64,000 nt of DNA from an uncultured Tateyamaria sp. (GCF_947503045.1 NZ_CANNCF010000001.1:1550001-1614000), one strand, 5' to 3'; positions 47,827 through 56,690 are shown, counted from the first letter of the stretch. Program-made: numbers and translations. The notes: generated from the letters alone by a model not told the origin.

Positions 47827-49644
47827 TCAGCCGGCCCGCGCCATCCGTTTGCGCTCGTGCGGGTCAAGAAAGCGCTTGCGCAGGCGGATTGCATTGGGGG
47901 TGACCTCGACCAGCTCGTCATCGTCGATATAGGCGATTGCCTCTTCAAGGCTGAGTGTGATCGGCGTGGTCAACCGCACCGCTTCGTCCGTGCCGGAAGC
48001 GCGCACGTTGGTCAGCTTTTTGCCTTTGAGCGGGTTCACTTCCAGATCGTTGTCGCGGCTGTGTTCACCGATGATCATGCCCGTATAGACGTCTGCCTGC
48101 GCGCCGATGAACATGCGCCCGCGCTCTTCGAGGTTCCACAGCGCAAAGGCGACCGACTGGCCGTTTTCCATCGAGATCAGCACACCTGCGCGCCGCCCCG
48201 GGATCGGGCCCTTGTGCGGTGCCCATTCGTGGAACACCCGGTTCAGCACGCCTGTGCCGCGCGTGTCGGTCAGAAATTCGCCGTGATAGCCGATCAGCCC
48301 GCGTGAGGGCACATGGGCGATGATACGTGTTTTGCCCGCACCGGCGGGTTTCATCTCGACCAGATTGCCGCGCCGAACACCGGTCAGTTTTTCGATCACA
48401 GAGCCGGAATATTCGTCATCGACGTCGATTGTCGCCTCTTCGATGGGCTCGTGGCGCACGCCGTCGATGTCCTGAAACAGCACCTGCGGGCGGGAAATCG
48501 ACAACTCGAAGCCTTCGCGGCGCATGTTTTCGATCAGCACGCCCATTTGCAATTCGCCCCGTCCTGCGACCTCGAAGGCGTCGCCGCCGGGGGTGTCGCT
48601 GATCTTGATCGCGACATTGGATTCGGCCTCTTTCATCAACCGATCCCGGATCACGCGTGACTGCACCTTTTTGCCATCTCGGCCCGCCAGCGGGCTGTCG
48701 TTGATGCCGAAGGTCACAGTAATGGTGGGCGGATCGATGGGCTGGGCGGGCAGGGCCTCGGAGACGGATGTCGCGACGATTGAATCCGCCACCGTCGCTT
48801 TCGACATACCCGCGAGGCTGACGATGTCGCCCGCTTCGGCCAGATCGATGGGCTGCTGGCCAAGGCCGCGGAAGGCGAGGATCTTGGTGCAGCGGAAGTT
48901 TTCAATCAACGTGCCGTCGCGGCTCAACGCCTTGACGGTTTCGCCAGCTTTCAGCGTGCCGGATTCAACGCGGCCTGTGAGGATACGCCCGATGAACGGG
49001 TCCGCGCCCAGCGTGGTCGCCAGCATGCGGAAGGGTTCTTCGCGCGCGGCGATCTGCGCCGGGGCCGGAACGTGTTTGATCACCAGATCGAACAGCGCGG
49101 TCAGATCCTTGCGCGGGCCGTCCAGCTCCATATCCGCCCAGCCATTGCGCCCCGACGCGTACATGTGCGGGAAATCCAGCTGGTCGTCATTCGCGCCGAG
49201 ATTGGCAAAGAGATCAAAACATTCATCCAGCGCCCGGTCCGGTTCGGCATCGGGCTTGTCCACCTTGTTCAGGACCACGATGGGGCGCAGGCCGAGCGCA
49301 AGTGCCTTGGAGGTCACGAATTTTGTCTGCGGCATCGGCCCTTCGGCGGCATCGACCAGCAGCACGACGCCGTCGACCATCGAAAGTATGCGCTCAACCT
49401 CACCACCGAAATCGGCGTGGCCGGGGGTGTCCACGATATTGATGCGATGGCCCTGCCATTCGACAGATGTCGCCTTGGCCAGAATGGTGATCCCGCGCTC
49501 GCGCTCCAGATCGTTGCTGTCCATGGCCCGTTCGGTTGTGGCCTGGTTCTCGCGATAGGTGCCCGACTGCTTGAGCAATTCGTCCACCAGCGTGGTCTTG
49601 CCGTGGTCAACGTGGGCGATGATGGCGATATTGCGCAGATCCAT
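47827..49644 (-). CDS. typA: Ribosome-associated GTPase TypA/BipA
   Basis: 605-residue translational GTPase. G1 is [13 protein letters not shown]2 lies in the ERGITI switch, G3 is [12 protein letters not shown] and G4 is [10 protein letters not shown]. Elongation-factor-like domains III and V follow ([22 protein letters not shown] strand region, then [14 protein letters not shown], and the BipA-specific C-terminal domain with [16 protein letters not shown] block reading [14 protein letters not shown]). It associates with the 70S or 30S ribosome and aids assembly and stress growth. Confidence 0.96.
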   Translation of the reverse strand: MDLRNIAIIAHVDHGKTTLVDELLKQSGTYRENQATTERAMDSNDLERERGITILAKATSVEWQGHRINIVDTPGHADFGGEVERILSMVDGVVLLVDAAEGPMPQTKFVTSKALALGLRPIVVLNKVDKPDAEPDRALDECFDLFANLGANDDQLDFPHMYASGRNGWADMELDGPRKDLTALFDLVIKHVPAPAQIAAREEPFRMLATTLGADPFIGRILTGRVESGTLKAGETVKALSRDGTLIENFRCTKILAFRGLGQQPIDLAEAGDIVSLAGMSKATVADSIVATSVSEALPAQPIDPPTITVTFGINDSPLAGRDGKKVQSRVIRDRLMKEAESNVAIKISDTPGGDAFEVAGRGELQMGVLIENMRREGFELSISRPQVLFQDIDGVRHEPIEEATIDVDDEYSGSVIEKLTGVRRGNLVEMKPAGAGKTRIIAHVPSRGLIGYHGEFLTDTRGTGVLNRVFHEWAPHKGPIPGRRAGVLISMENGQSVAFALWNLEERGRMFIGAQADVYTGMIIGEHSRDNDLEVNPLKGKKLTNVRASGTDEAVRLTTPITLSLEEAIAYIDDDELVEVTPNAIRLRKRFLDPHERKRMARAG

Positions 49645-49750
49645 TTCGGGCCTCTTTCAAGCGGAAAAGCCCGAGGGTTCGGGCTGTTGTGGGCGCCATA
49701 ACGCGCCGCGCTGCAGAAAGAAAGGTCTGTTATGGGCTCGTGCTGGGGCG

Positions 49751-50086
49751 TCAGTGCGTCGCAGTGTTGGAAAAGAGCTGAATGACCACGATCCCGCCGA
49801 TGATCATGGCCAGTCCAATGAGGGCGGCGAGATCTAGAACCTGGCCAAACACGGCGAACCCGATGCACGCGATCAGCACGATGCCGAGGCCCGACCAGAG
49901 CGCATAGGCGATGCCCACGGGGATGTATTTGAGCGCAATGCCGAGGAAGTAGAAGGCCACCGCGTAGGCAATCACCACCAGCACCGTTGGGCCGACCCGG
50001 GTGAACTGGTTGCTGGCCTGCAAGGCTGTCGTGCCGATGGTTTCCGCCGCCACAGCGACGATCAGGTAGATGTAGTGCAGCGGCAT
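49751..50086 (-). CDS. Small multidrug resistance (SMR) transporter
   Basis: 111 residues in four transmembrane helices. The conserved membrane Glu is at position 15 in VAAETIGTTAL, and helix 3 has the family pattern YALWSGLGIVLIACIG. These fit EmrE/QacE-type proton antiporters for cationic compounds rather than SugE/Gdx. It starts 12 bp after the Lrp-type regulator gene in the same orientation, so the two are likely one operon and the regulator may control efflux. Confidence 0.87.
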   Translation of the reverse strand: MPLHYIYLIVAVAAETIGTTALQASNQFTRVGPTVLVVIAYAVAFYFLGIALKYIPVGIAYALWSGLGIVLIACIGFAVFGQVLDLAALIGLAMIIGGIVVIQLFSNTATH

Positions 50087-50098
50087 GTGGCGGTCCTT

Positions 50099-50557
50099 TC
50101 AAAGGGGCAGGGCGGTGCTGTCCTTGATCTCTTCCATCACGAAACTTGCCGCGACATCAGCGATGGGCACAAGGTGAATCAGCTGCTGGTAAAGTGCGTC
50201 ATAGCCGGCCATATCCTTGACCCGCGCGCGGATGAGGTAATCCAGATCGCCGGTCATCCGGTAGACGCTGAGGATGCCGGGAATGGTGCGCGTGGCCCGG
50301 CTGAACTTGGCCTGCCAGTCGGGATCGTGGCTTTGCGTGCGCACCTGCATGAACACCATCAGCCCCAGATCCACCGCGCCGGGATCGACCAGCGTCACGC
50401 GTCCCTTGATCACGCCCGCCTCTTCCAGCGCGCGGATGCGCCGCCAACAGGCGTTGCGCGACAGGTTCACCGTCGCGCCCAAGGTTTCCAGCGATTGCCC
50501 CGCATCGCGTTGCAATTCGGAGAGGATACGGCGATCTGCGTCATCAATTGTCAACAT
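50099..50557 (-). CDS. Lrp/AsnC family transcriptional regulator
   Basis: 152 residues. The N-terminal winged HTH is IDDADRRILSELQRDAGQSLETLGATVNLSRNACWRRIRALEEAGVI in three-part order (only motifs noted). The C-terminal RAM domain has FMQVRTQSHDPDW, VYRMTGDLDYLIRA and FVMEEIKDST. It would bind an amino acid or similar effector. It is divergent from the DUF6356/amidotransferase pair and upstream of the SMR pump, and an inverted AAATATC repeat lies in the divergent promoter. Confidence 0.9.
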   Translation of the reverse strand: MLTIDDADRRILSELQRDAGQSLETLGATVNLSRNACWRRIRALEEAGVIKGRVTLVDPGAVDLGLMVFMQVRTQSHDPDWQAKFSRATRTIPGILSVYRMTGDLDYLIRARVKDMAGYDALYQQLIHLVPIADVAASFVMEEIKDSTALPL

Positions 50558-50576
50558 GATATGAAGAATAGTGGAA

Positions 50577-50612
50577 AAATATCCCGTTCACAATCACCTC
50601 TGTGCGATATTT
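50577..50612. promoter_or_regulatory. Inverted repeat in the lrp divergent promoter
   Basis: AAATATC (50577-50583) and GATATTT (50606-50612) are 22 bp apart, about two helical turns plus, in an AT-rich stretch between the Lrp-type gene and the divergent DUF6356 gene. The spacing suits two dimers of an Lrp-type octamer. Assignment by context only. Confidence 0.35.
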
Positions 50613-50675
50613 GGGAAAATTTCATCCCCGCCGCAGCGTAAAACCAAGGAAACCGCAGATACAGGAGCCACGACC

Positions 50676-50882
50676 ATGATTGCACGCATTTTCCTCGATC
50701 ATCCCGCCAAGGTGGATGAGACGTTCTTTGAGCACATGGCATTTGCGCTCAAGTTTTCGGGGCTGTTGTTTGCGGCGGCGGGCGCGGCGCTTGTCCATGC
50801 GATCATTCCCTGCCTGTTCGAAAAGACCGCCAGCCGGATCATCGCGCAGCTTTATGCCCGCACCCACAATCGCGGCCAGTAA
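50676..50882 (+). CDS. DUF6356 family small protein
   Basis: 68 residues with CAGGAG before the ATG. One hydrophobic helix, FALKFSGLLFAAAGAALVHAII, is preceded by a short FLDHPAKVDETFFEHM block typical of DUF6356 and followed by a basic tail. It is likely membrane associated. Function unknown. Only 3 bp separate it from the amidotransferase gene, so both should be translated together. Confidence 0.78.
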   Translation: MIARIFLDHPAKVDETFFEHMAFALKFSGLLFAAAGAALVHAIIPCLFEKTASRIIAQLYARTHNRGQ

Positions 50883-50885
50883 AAC

Positions 50886-51680
50886 ATGTGTCGTTGGGCC
50901 GCGTGGCAAGGCGCGCCGCTGTTTCTGGGCCAGATCGTCACAGCGCCGGATCATTCGCTGATCGAACAGTCCCGCGATGCCAGCAAGTGCAAGACGGCGA
51001 TTAATGCCGATGGCTTTGGACTGGCCTGGTATGACCAGCGGCCCGAACCGGGGCTTTACCGCGATGTCTTTCCGGCATGGTCCGATCCCAATCTGAAATC
51101 TCTGGCCGAACAGGTGCGCGCGCGCCTGTTCATGGCCCATGTGCGCGCCTCGACCGGGACGGCCACCAGCCGCAACAACTGTCATCCGTTCACCAGGGGC
51201 AACTGGACGTTCATGCACAACGGACAGGTGGGTGGATTTGACAGCTTTCGCCGCCGCGCCGAAGGGCTGATTTCGGACGCCGATTTTGCCCACCGCAAGG
51301 GTGCCACGGACAGCGAGGCGCTGTTTCTGACCGCCTGCGCGCGCGGGCTTGAGGCGGACCCGAAGGCCGCCCTTGGGTCTGCTGTGGCCACGTTCGAGCA
51401 GATGTCTCGCGAGGCGGGCGCGGGCCCGCATATGCGCCTGACAGCCGCGCTGAGCGACGGGCACACGCTATATGCCGTGCGCTACGCGTCGGACGATTTT
51501 GCGCCCTCTCTGTTTTATCAGTGGAGCGCGGAGTGGGGCGGATGGGCGGTTGTGTCCGAACCCTTCGACACTGTGGGCGGGACGTGGAAAGAAGTGCCAA
51601 AGGGCAGCTTTTGCACCTTTACCCCAACCGCTTGCCAGATTGAGCGCTTTGAACCGACCCTGGTGAAAGCGGCCGCTTAG
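50886..51680 (+). CDS. Class II glutamine amidotransferase
   Basis: 264 residues of the Ntn-type glutaminase fold, with Cys2 exposed after Met removal (MCRWAAWQGAPLFLG). NADGFGLAWYD, FMAHVRASTGTATSRNNCHPF and FMHNGQVGGFDSFRRR match the YafJ/EgtC group of stand-alone class II amidotransferases. No synthase domain is attached. EgtC trims a glutamyl conjugate in ergothioneine synthesis, but no egt genes are here, so the substrate is unknown. Confidence 0.88.
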   Translation: MCRWAAWQGAPLFLGQIVTAPDHSLIEQSRDASKCKTAINADGFGLAWYDQRPEPGLYRDVFPAWSDPNLKSLAEQVRARLFMAHVRASTGTATSRNNCHPFTRGNWTFMHNGQVGGFDSFRRRAEGLISDADFAHRKGATDSEALFLTACARGLEADPKAALGSAVATFEQMSREAGAGPHMRLTAALSDGHTLYAVRYASDDFAPSLFYQWSAEWGGWAVVSEPFDTVGGTWKEVPKGSFCTFTPTACQIERFEPTLVKAAA

Positions 51681-51707
51681 AGCTGTGATAACAGGGGTCG
51701 AACAGCC

Positions 51708-52484
51708 TCACCCCGGCGCCGCCAGCATCGCGTCATAGACTTCGACCAATGGCGTCTGGTCGATCTCGATCAACCCGCGTCGGGGTCGGTCGAGATCAAT
51801 GATGATGAATACCAGCACCACGATCAGAGCCATCATCGCATAGGCCGGAACGCCGGGGCGCGTGTTGGCCTGAGAGGCGGTGAATCCCATGATCACCGCC
51901 AGCACCATGAAAGTACCGAACATCAGGAACAGGACCAGTTCCGGCACGTGGCGTTCGACGGCGGCATCGCGTGCGGCCAGCGCGTCAATCATGTCGTTGA
52001 GACTGGTCACAAAGCTGGTCACGACCGGGGATTTCTCGGTGCGGGCGACGTCGGTCGCGATGCGCCAGACCTCGTTGAAGGTGGCGTTGGCCTTGGCCAC
52101 AAGGGCCGCACGCGCCTCGATTTCCGAGGCCGGGACCGCGACCGCATCAATACGTGCCGCTGTATAGCCGCGCAGCAGAACCTGTGCGGCGGCCTGCGCC
52201 CCTTCGGGCAGCAGATCGGTGCGCAGCCAGGCGGTGCCGATGGCGTTGGCCTCGTGCACCACGTGGCCGGAGCGGTCGTCATGGCGGGCGAGCGACAGCG
52301 AAAAGGTGAAACCAAGCAGCAGCGCCAGCAGACCGGTCAGCGCGCCCTGCACGGTGTTGGACTGTGCGCGGGTCTGATCGTCGGCGCGCCCTTCGGTGCG
52401 GTCGAGCATATGCCCGATGACCAGCGCGATCAGCATTCCGATCAGCAGGGCAAGCGCGATGATGGGGGTGGGGATGTCGTACAT
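51708..52484 (-). CDS. DUF4239 (bestrophin-like) membrane protein
   Basis: 258 residues. Two N-terminal helices (IPTPIIALALLIGMLIALVIG and GALTGLLALLLGFTFSLSLA), a central soluble region, and two C-terminal helices (VLFLMFGTFMVLAVIMGFT and a stretch ending VVLVFIIIDLD) match DUF4239. The central DRTEGRADDQTRAQSNTVQGA is also characteristic. No transport activity is proven for the family. I chose the third Met because AAAGAGA lies 6 nt upstream. It stands alone, downstream of icd. Confidence 0.8.
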   Translation of the reverse strand: MYDIPTPIIALALLIGMLIALVIGHMLDRTEGRADDQTRAQSNTVQGALTGLLALLLGFTFSLSLARHDDRSGHVVHEANAIGTAWLRTDLLPEGAQAAAQVLLRGYTAARIDAVAVPASEIEARAALVAKANATFNEVWRIATDVARTEKSPVVTSFVTSLNDMIDALAARDAAVERHVPELVLFLMFGTFMVLAVIMGFTASQANTRPGVPAYAMMALIVVLVFIIIDLDRPRRGLIEIDQTPLVEVYDAMLAAPG

Positions 52485-52545
52485 GAGTTCTCTTTGCATC
52501 AAAGCAGGTCCTGCCACAGGTGTCGGAATCAGATCAGTGGCAACG

Positions 52546-52572
52546 AAAAAGGGCGGCCCGTCAAGGCCGCCC
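52546..52572 (-). terminator. Terminator of icd
   Basis: 8-bp stem GGGCGGCC / GGCCGCCC around a 6-nt loop. On the minus strand it ends in TTTTT, 18 bp past the icd stop codon. Confidence 0.85.
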
Positions 52573-52589
52573 CGTCGTCATATCAGTGT

Positions 52590-53804
52590 TCAGCCCGCAA
52601 GGGCCTTGTTCAGATTTTCGTCAATCTTTTCAAGGAAACCCATGGTGGTCAGCCATTTCTGATCGGGACCGACCAGAAGCGCGAGGTCCTTGGTCATGTC
52701 ACCGCTTTCAACCGTGTCCACGATGACCTTTTCCAGCGTCGTGGCAAAGTTCATCAGGGGCGCGTTGTCGTCCAGCTTGGCGCGGTGCTTGAGGCCGCCG
52801 GTCCATGCATAGATCGACGCGATCGAGTTGGTCGAGGTTTCCTCGCCCTTCTGGTGCTGACGGTAGTGGCGGGTCACGGTGCCGTGCGCGGCCTCGGCCT
52901 CGACGATCTTGCCATCGGGTGTCATCAGCTGGCTGGTCATCAGACCCAGAGAGCCGAACCCTTGCGCAACCGTGTCGGACTGCACGTCGCCGTCGTAGTT
53001 CTTGCAGGCCCAGACGAACCCGCCGGACCACTTCATCGCGGCCGCAACCATGTCGTCGATCAGGCGGTGCTCATAGGTGATGCCTGCTTCTTTGAACTTG
53101 GCTTCGAATTCGGTCTCAAAGATCTCTTGAAAGATCAGCATGAACTGGCCGTCATACTGTTTCAGGATGGTGTTCTTGGTCGACAGGTACACAGGCCAGC
53201 CAAGGTTCAGACCGTAGTTCAGCGAGGCGCGGGCAAAGTCGCGGATCGACTCGTCAAGGTTGTACATGCCCATGTAGACGCCCGAAGAGGGGGCCTTGAA
53301 CACTTCGCGCTCGTCCACGGTGCCGTCTTCGCCGACGAATTTCATGGTCAGAGTGCCGGGGCCGGGGAATTTCATGTCCGTGGCGCGGTACTGGTCGCCA
53401 AAGGCGTGGCGGCCAATCACGATGGGCTTGGTCCAGCCGGGCACGAGGCGGGGCACGTTCGAGCAGATGATCGGCTGGCGGAACACGACGCCGCCAAGGA
53501 TGTTACGGATGGTGCCGTTGGGGCTGCGCCACATCTGTTTGAGGCCGAATTCCTCGACCCGTGCCTCGTCGGGCGTGATGGTCGCACATTTGACCGCAAC
53601 GCCGACTTCCTTGGTTTTTTCCGCGGAATCGATGGTGATCTGGTCGTTGGTCTCGTCGCGGGCCTCGATGCCCAGATCATAGTAGAGCAGATCAATGTCG
53701 AGATAGGGCGTGATCAGTTTCTTTTTGATGAAGTCCCAGATGATCCGGGTCATCTCGTCTCCGTCCATCTCGACGATGGGGTTTTCCACCTTGATCTTGG
53801 TCAT
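52590..53804 (-). CDS. icd: NADP-dependent isocitrate dehydrogenase
   Basis: 404 residues of the eukaryote-like (subfamily II) homodimeric NADP enzyme found in alphaproteobacteria. The N-terminal signature is [20 protein letters not shown]. The phosphate-binding loop of isocitrate is [12 protein letters not shown]. Metal and substrate contacts are in [22 protein letters not shown], and [14 protein letters not shown] marks the cofactor region. TCA-cycle step to 2-oxoglutarate and a source of NADPH. A 22-bp inverted repeat lies 69 bp upstream of its start. Confidence 0.96.
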   Translation of the reverse strand: MTKIKVENPIVEMDGDEMTRIIWDFIKKKLITPYLDIDLLYYDLGIEARDETNDQITIDSAEKTKEVGVAVKCATITPDEARVEEFGLKQMWRSPNGTIRNILGGVVFRQPIICSNVPRLVPGWTKPIVIGRHAFGDQYRATDMKFPGPGTLTMKFVGEDGTVDEREVFKAPSSGVYMGMYNLDESIRDFARASLNYGLNLGWPVYLSTKNTILKQYDGQFMLIFQEIFETEFEAKFKEAGITYEHRLIDDMVAAAMKWSGGFVWACKNYDGDVQSDTVAQGFGSLGLMTSQLMTPDGKIVEAEAAHGTVTRHYRQHQKGEETSTNSIASIYAWTGGLKHRAKLDDNAPLMNFATTLEKVIVDTVESGDMTKDLALLVGPDQKWLTTMGFLEKIDENLNKALAG

Positions 53805-53872
53805 GCGGGCATCCTTTTCGGGCTTGGCTGAAATTCTGCGCTTCGCTTAGCGTGTCTGAGGGGATTTGGAAA

Positions 53873-53894
53873 GCGGTATACGACTGTATACCGC
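53873..53894. promoter_or_regulatory. 22-bp perfect inverted repeat upstream of icd
   Basis: GCGGTATAC and GTATACCGC pair perfectly around GACT. It is 69 bp before the icd start and reads toward both strands. The GTATAC core resembles half-sites of GntR-family regulators. No T run follows, so an operator is likelier than a terminator. Confidence 0.5.
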
Positions 53895-54406
53895 GACATG
53901 AGCGCGCAAGGCTGGCGCCGCCATGTGATAGTGGAGGGGAGAGTGATCCAGGCCCACGAAGTGTGCGGGAGTTACTCGATTGCCCTCATGGGGACGTCGT
54001 GGCGCTGTCGCCCGATCGTTGGTCGCCAAAGCCGAGTATGGTTCACCCGTAGTCTTGGTGCAGTTGTCAGGGCGGGGGTATGGTTCGGGCAAAGCTGTCG
54101 GAACGCCGCCAGACGCCTGATCCAAAGACTGTTCCGAGTGAGGTCGACGCGCGGCCAAACTGCGCAATATTGGCCGATGGAACAGCCGCAAGCCCAAAGT
54201 GATTCGCCTGAACACGACCGGGCCCGCCACCCTTCAAACACGGGCCTGCCATGGTCTGAACACAGTCTGCACAGGGCTGCCACAAAGGCGTAGCTTTCAG
54301 GTCGCACCTTTCCCACTTTCTTGGGTTTTTGGTGAAGAAATCCTTAACGCGTTGACGAAGACGGCCCTGACTTGGATGCTGTCAGTGGGGCATAGATATG
54401 GAGTAG
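53895..54406. other. About 0.5 kb without a supportable gene
   Basis: Three overlapping open frames exist here on both strands, but all are rich in Arg, Pro, Ser and His with no family resemblance and no convincing ribosome site. I see no tRNA or repeat. It may hold regulatory DNA for icd on one side and the VPLPA-CTERM gene on the other, or a decayed gene. Confidence 0.5.
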
Positions 54407-54409
54407 GTG

Positions 54410-55039
54410 ATGAGTACCTTCACGAAGTCCGTATGCGCCCTGACGGTCGCTGCGGCATTTATGGCAGCACCGGCCTCTGCGGCCATTGTATCTGCCGACT
54501 TCAGAGCGGAATTCGATCTGCCCGAAGCATCCTTCGGGTCCGGCGCACGTGTGCTGGAAAACCTGGGCGCCTCGGTGGGTGCGGGTGTCGAGCTGGACGC
54601 TGACGACGAGATCGCCAACCCGAGTTCCTGGGACGGTGGGGTCGATGTCGATCTGGCCGCCGATGGCCTGTTGACGCTCACCGGACGTGAAGAGGGTTTT
54701 GGCGGCGATTTCGATTTCGCCAGTGTCATGATCTCCAACGTGATGTTCAGCCAGGGTCAGGAAATCATCGGTTTCACCGTGGTTGGCGGCACCGGCATCT
54801 TCTCAAGCGCGGGCCTGTCCCCGTTCCCGACCGTGCGCATCGGGTCTGACTTCCTGTCGCTGTCGGTGGACACCACCGGATCGGGCAATGTGTCAGACTT
54901 CTTCTTTGCCGAAGGTGGCACAGCCATTTTCCAGCTGGAACTGTCGCCCCCTCAGGTTCCACTGCCCGCGGGCGGTTTGCTGCTTGGGGCTGCTGTGATG
55001 GGCCTTGGCCTGGCGCGGCGCAAAAAGCGCACAGCCTGA
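54410..55039 (+). CDS. Exported VPLPA-CTERM sorting-signal protein
   Basis: 209 residues. A signal peptide ends at APASA. The mature part is beta-rich and acidic. The C-terminus is the three-part sorting signal VPLPA, a hydrophobic helix (GGLLLGAAVMGLGLA), and a basic tail RRKKRTA. This is the Rhodobacterales form of PEP-CTERM, processed by an exosortase/archaeosortase-like enzyme and often tied to exopolysaccharide or surface display. No exosortase gene is in the window. GGAG precedes the ATG. A perfect bidirectional terminator follows. Confidence 0.85.
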   Translation: MSTFTKSVCALTVAAAFMAAPASAAIVSADFRAEFDLPEASFGSGARVLENLGASVGAGVELDADDEIANPSSWDGGVDVDLAADGLLTLTGREEGFGGDFDFASVMISNVMFSQGQEIIGFTVVGGTGIFSSAGLSPFPTVRIGSDFLSLSVDTTGSGNVSDFFFAEGGTAIFQLELSPPQVPLPAGGLLLGAAVMGLGLARRKKRTA

Positions 55040-55060
55040 ACGCGATCACCTGAAAAAAAA

Positions 55061-55097
55061 GGCCGCGCAGCGAGATCAATCGCTGCGCGGCCTTTTT
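55061..55097. terminator. Bidirectional intrinsic terminator
   Basis: Perfect 13-bp stem GGCCGCGCAGCGA / TCGCTGCGCGGCC around GATCAA, preceded by eight A residues and followed by five T residues. It serves the VPLPA-CTERM gene on the plus strand and the convergent 79-aa gene on the minus strand. Confidence 0.92.
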
Positions 55098-55112
55098 CTA
55101 TTGCGTGTCAGG

Positions 55113-55352
55113 TCACTCGGCCTTTTGCGCGTCCTCATGGGCCTTGAGCCGTTGAGCCAGGAACTTGCGGCCCGCATCATTGGCCATCCGCGTACGGATC
55201 GCGGTCAGAAACGCCTCTTCCAGCGTTTGTGAGGACGCACCCAGCACGTCACCCACCTGCATGAACAGACGGTCATCGCCAACCTCGTTCTGAACGGCAA
55301 GGCATTCCTCGGCCAGTTTGTTGGCCATCTCGATGACGACGGGATCCGCCAT
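55113..55352 (-). CDS. Small conserved hypothetical protein (79 aa)
   Basis: 79 residues, all-helical in appearance (MANKLAEECLAVQNEVGDD, SQTLEEAFLTAIRTRMAND). No membrane segment. Its start overlaps the stop of the alpha/beta hydrolase gene by one base (TGATG), so it is translationally coupled. No family recognised, although the length and composition are those of a real small gene. Confidence 0.7.
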   Translation of the reverse strand: MADPVVIEMANKLAEECLAVQNEVGDDRLFMQVGDVLGASSQTLEEAFLTAIRTRMANDAGRKFLAQRLKAHEDAQKAE

Positions 55353-56005
55353 CAGCGCGTCGTCTCTGTCAGGCGGCGTTTCACGTAATCGGTTGTGTGC
55401 CCGATCAGTGTGTCCATATGCGGCTGTTCAAAGAAGTGGCCCGCACCTTCAACCTCGGTATGGGTGATAGTGATGCCTTTTTGCTCGTGCAGCTTGTTGA
55501 CCAGACCCACCGTATCGGCGGGCGGCGCGACGCGGTCAGCGCTGCCGTTGATGATCAGGCCCGAGGACGGGCAGGGCGCAAGGAACGAAAAGTCGTACAT
55601 GTTGGCCGGGGGCGACACAGAGATGAACCCGGTGATCTCGGGACGGCGCATGAGTAGCTGCATCCCGATCCACGCGCCAAAGCTGAAGCCCGCGACCCAG
55701 CAGTGTTTGGAGTTGTTGTTCATCGATTGCAGGTAGTCGAGCGCGGAGGCCGCATCAGAGAGCTCGCCAATCCCCTGATCGTATTCGCCCTGGCTGCGCC
55801 CCACGCCGCGAAAGTTGAACCGCAGCACGGTGAAACCCATGTTGAAAAACGCATAGTGCAGCGCGTGCACCACTTTGTGGTTCATCGTCCCGCCAAATTG
55901 CGGGTGCGGGTGCAGCACAATGGCAATCGGTGCGTCGCGTTCTTTTTGAGGGTGATAGCGGCCTTCGAGGCGGCCTTCGGGTCCGGGAAAAATGACCTCG
56001 GGCAT
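55352..56005 (-). CDS. Alpha/beta hydrolase
   Basis: 217-residue serine hydrolase of the dienelactone-hydrolase-like group. IVLHPHPQFGGTMNHKVVHAL forms the oxyanion region. The nucleophile elbow is AGFSFGAWIG, with Asp in NGSADRVAPP and His in GAGHFFEQPH. Small cytoplasmic esterases of this type (YsgA/YfcE-like alpha/beta family) have no defined substrate. It is divergent from the iscR operon, sharing the intergenic region with the iron-box palindrome. Confidence 0.86.
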   Translation of the reverse strand: MPEVIFPGPEGRLEGRYHPQKERDAPIAIVLHPHPQFGGTMNHKVVHALHYAFFNMGFTVLRFNFRGVGRSQGEYDQGIGELSDAASALDYLQSMNNNSKHCWVAGFSFGAWIGMQLLMRRPEITGFISVSPPANMYDFSFLAPCPSSGLIINGSADRVAPPADTVGLVNKLHEQKGITITHTEVEGAGHFFEQPHMDTLIGHTTDYVKRRLTETTR

Positions 56006-56067
56006 GTCAGTGTCTGTCCTCGTGCGTCTTTTGGTGATCCGATTTCTTGACGAATTTTATCGGATAC

Positions 56068-56082
56068 CTTAGAACGGTTCTA
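56068..56082. promoter_or_regulatory. Iron-responsive (Irr/ICE-type) palindrome before iscR
   Basis: TTAGAA-CGG-TTCTAA is a perfect 15-bp hyphenated palindrome matching the Irr (ICE) consensus as I recall it. A TTGACG at 56046-56051 with 17-bp spacing places the -10 of a candidate promoter on the palindrome, so bound repressor would block it. The Iron-Rhodo box for IscR is the alternative reading. Confidence 0.6.
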
Positions 56083-56165
56083 ATTTCATGGGCAGGCTCA
56101 CGTCCCTGCGGTGGAAAAGCATGTATGGCCTTCGGGCGCGCACGTCAATTGGGGGCGTTTGTCTT

Positions 56166-56627
56166 ATGAAACTGTCGACCAAAGGACGCTATGCCATGGT
56201 GGCGCTCAGCGACATCGCGATGCAGCCCGCTGACCAGTTGGTGAGCCTTGGAGACATCTCGGCCCGTCAGGATATCTCGCTGCCCTATCTCGAGCAGTTG
56301 TTCGTCAAGCTGCGCCGCGCCGAACTTGTGGCTTCGGTCCGGGGTCCGGGTGGCGGATACCGCCTGACCCGTTCGCCATCGGACATTCGCGTCTCGGACA
56401 TTCTTGCGGCCGTCGACGAAAAGGTCGATGCGATGCACAAAGGTGCAGGGGCGTCCGGCGCAGCATCCGGATCCAAGGCGCAGTCACTCACCAACCGGCT
56501 GTGGGAGGGGTTATCCGCCCATGTCTATGTGTTCCTGCACCAGACCCGCCTGTCGGATGTGATCGGCAATGAGCTTGCCCCGTGCCCGGCGGTGCCCAAC
56601 CTGATGGCCGTGGTCGATGAGAGCTGA
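56166..56627 (+). CDS. iscR: Rrf2-family regulator IscR
   Basis: 153 residues. The winged HTH has MKLSTKGRYAMVALSDIA, LPYLEQLFVKLRRAEL and the wing SVRGPGGGYRLTRSP. It heads the Fe-S operon. Canonical IscR binds a 2Fe-2S cluster with three clustered cysteines and a histidine near residues 92-107. Here that region reads DAMHKGAGASGAASGSK with no cysteine, and the only cysteine in the protein is Cys140 near the C-terminus. The single-cysteine form is known from Rhodobacter. It probably senses Fe-S status to control suf expression. An iron-box palindrome precedes it. Confidence 0.88.
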   Translation: MKLSTKGRYAMVALSDIAMQPADQLVSLGDISARQDISLPYLEQLFVKLRRAELVASVRGPGGGYRLTRSPSDIRVSDILAAVDEKVDAMHKGAGASGAASGSKAQSLTNRLWEGLSAHVYVFLHQTRLSDVIGNELAPCPAVPNLMAVVDES

Positions 56628-56633
56628 TGTCGA

Positions 56634-56682
56634 CTGGGGGCCAGCCCCCAGACCCCCGGCATATTTGACGAACAATGAAGGG
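56634..56682 (+). repeat. Hairpin plus dispersed repeat (copy 2) after iscR
   Basis: CTGGGGGC-CA-GCCCCCAG (56634-56651) forms an 8-bp hairpin just past the iscR stop. The 24-base element shared with 9514-9537 follows at 56659-56682, one base different. The repeat ends 8 bp before the desulfurase start and supplies a GAAGGG ribosome-like sequence. Confidence 0.6.
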
Positions 56683-56690
56683 CCTATGCG

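Noticed and set aside
51948-53831. A 627-residue open frame opposite icd and the DUF4239 gene
   Set aside because: It spans two real minus-strand genes and an intergenic terminator, so it cannot be a single protein.
53847-54293. Overlapping open frames in the icd upstream region
   Set aside because: No ribosome site, family resemblance or coding-like composition. I also considered a transposase remnant but found no motif or terminal repeats.
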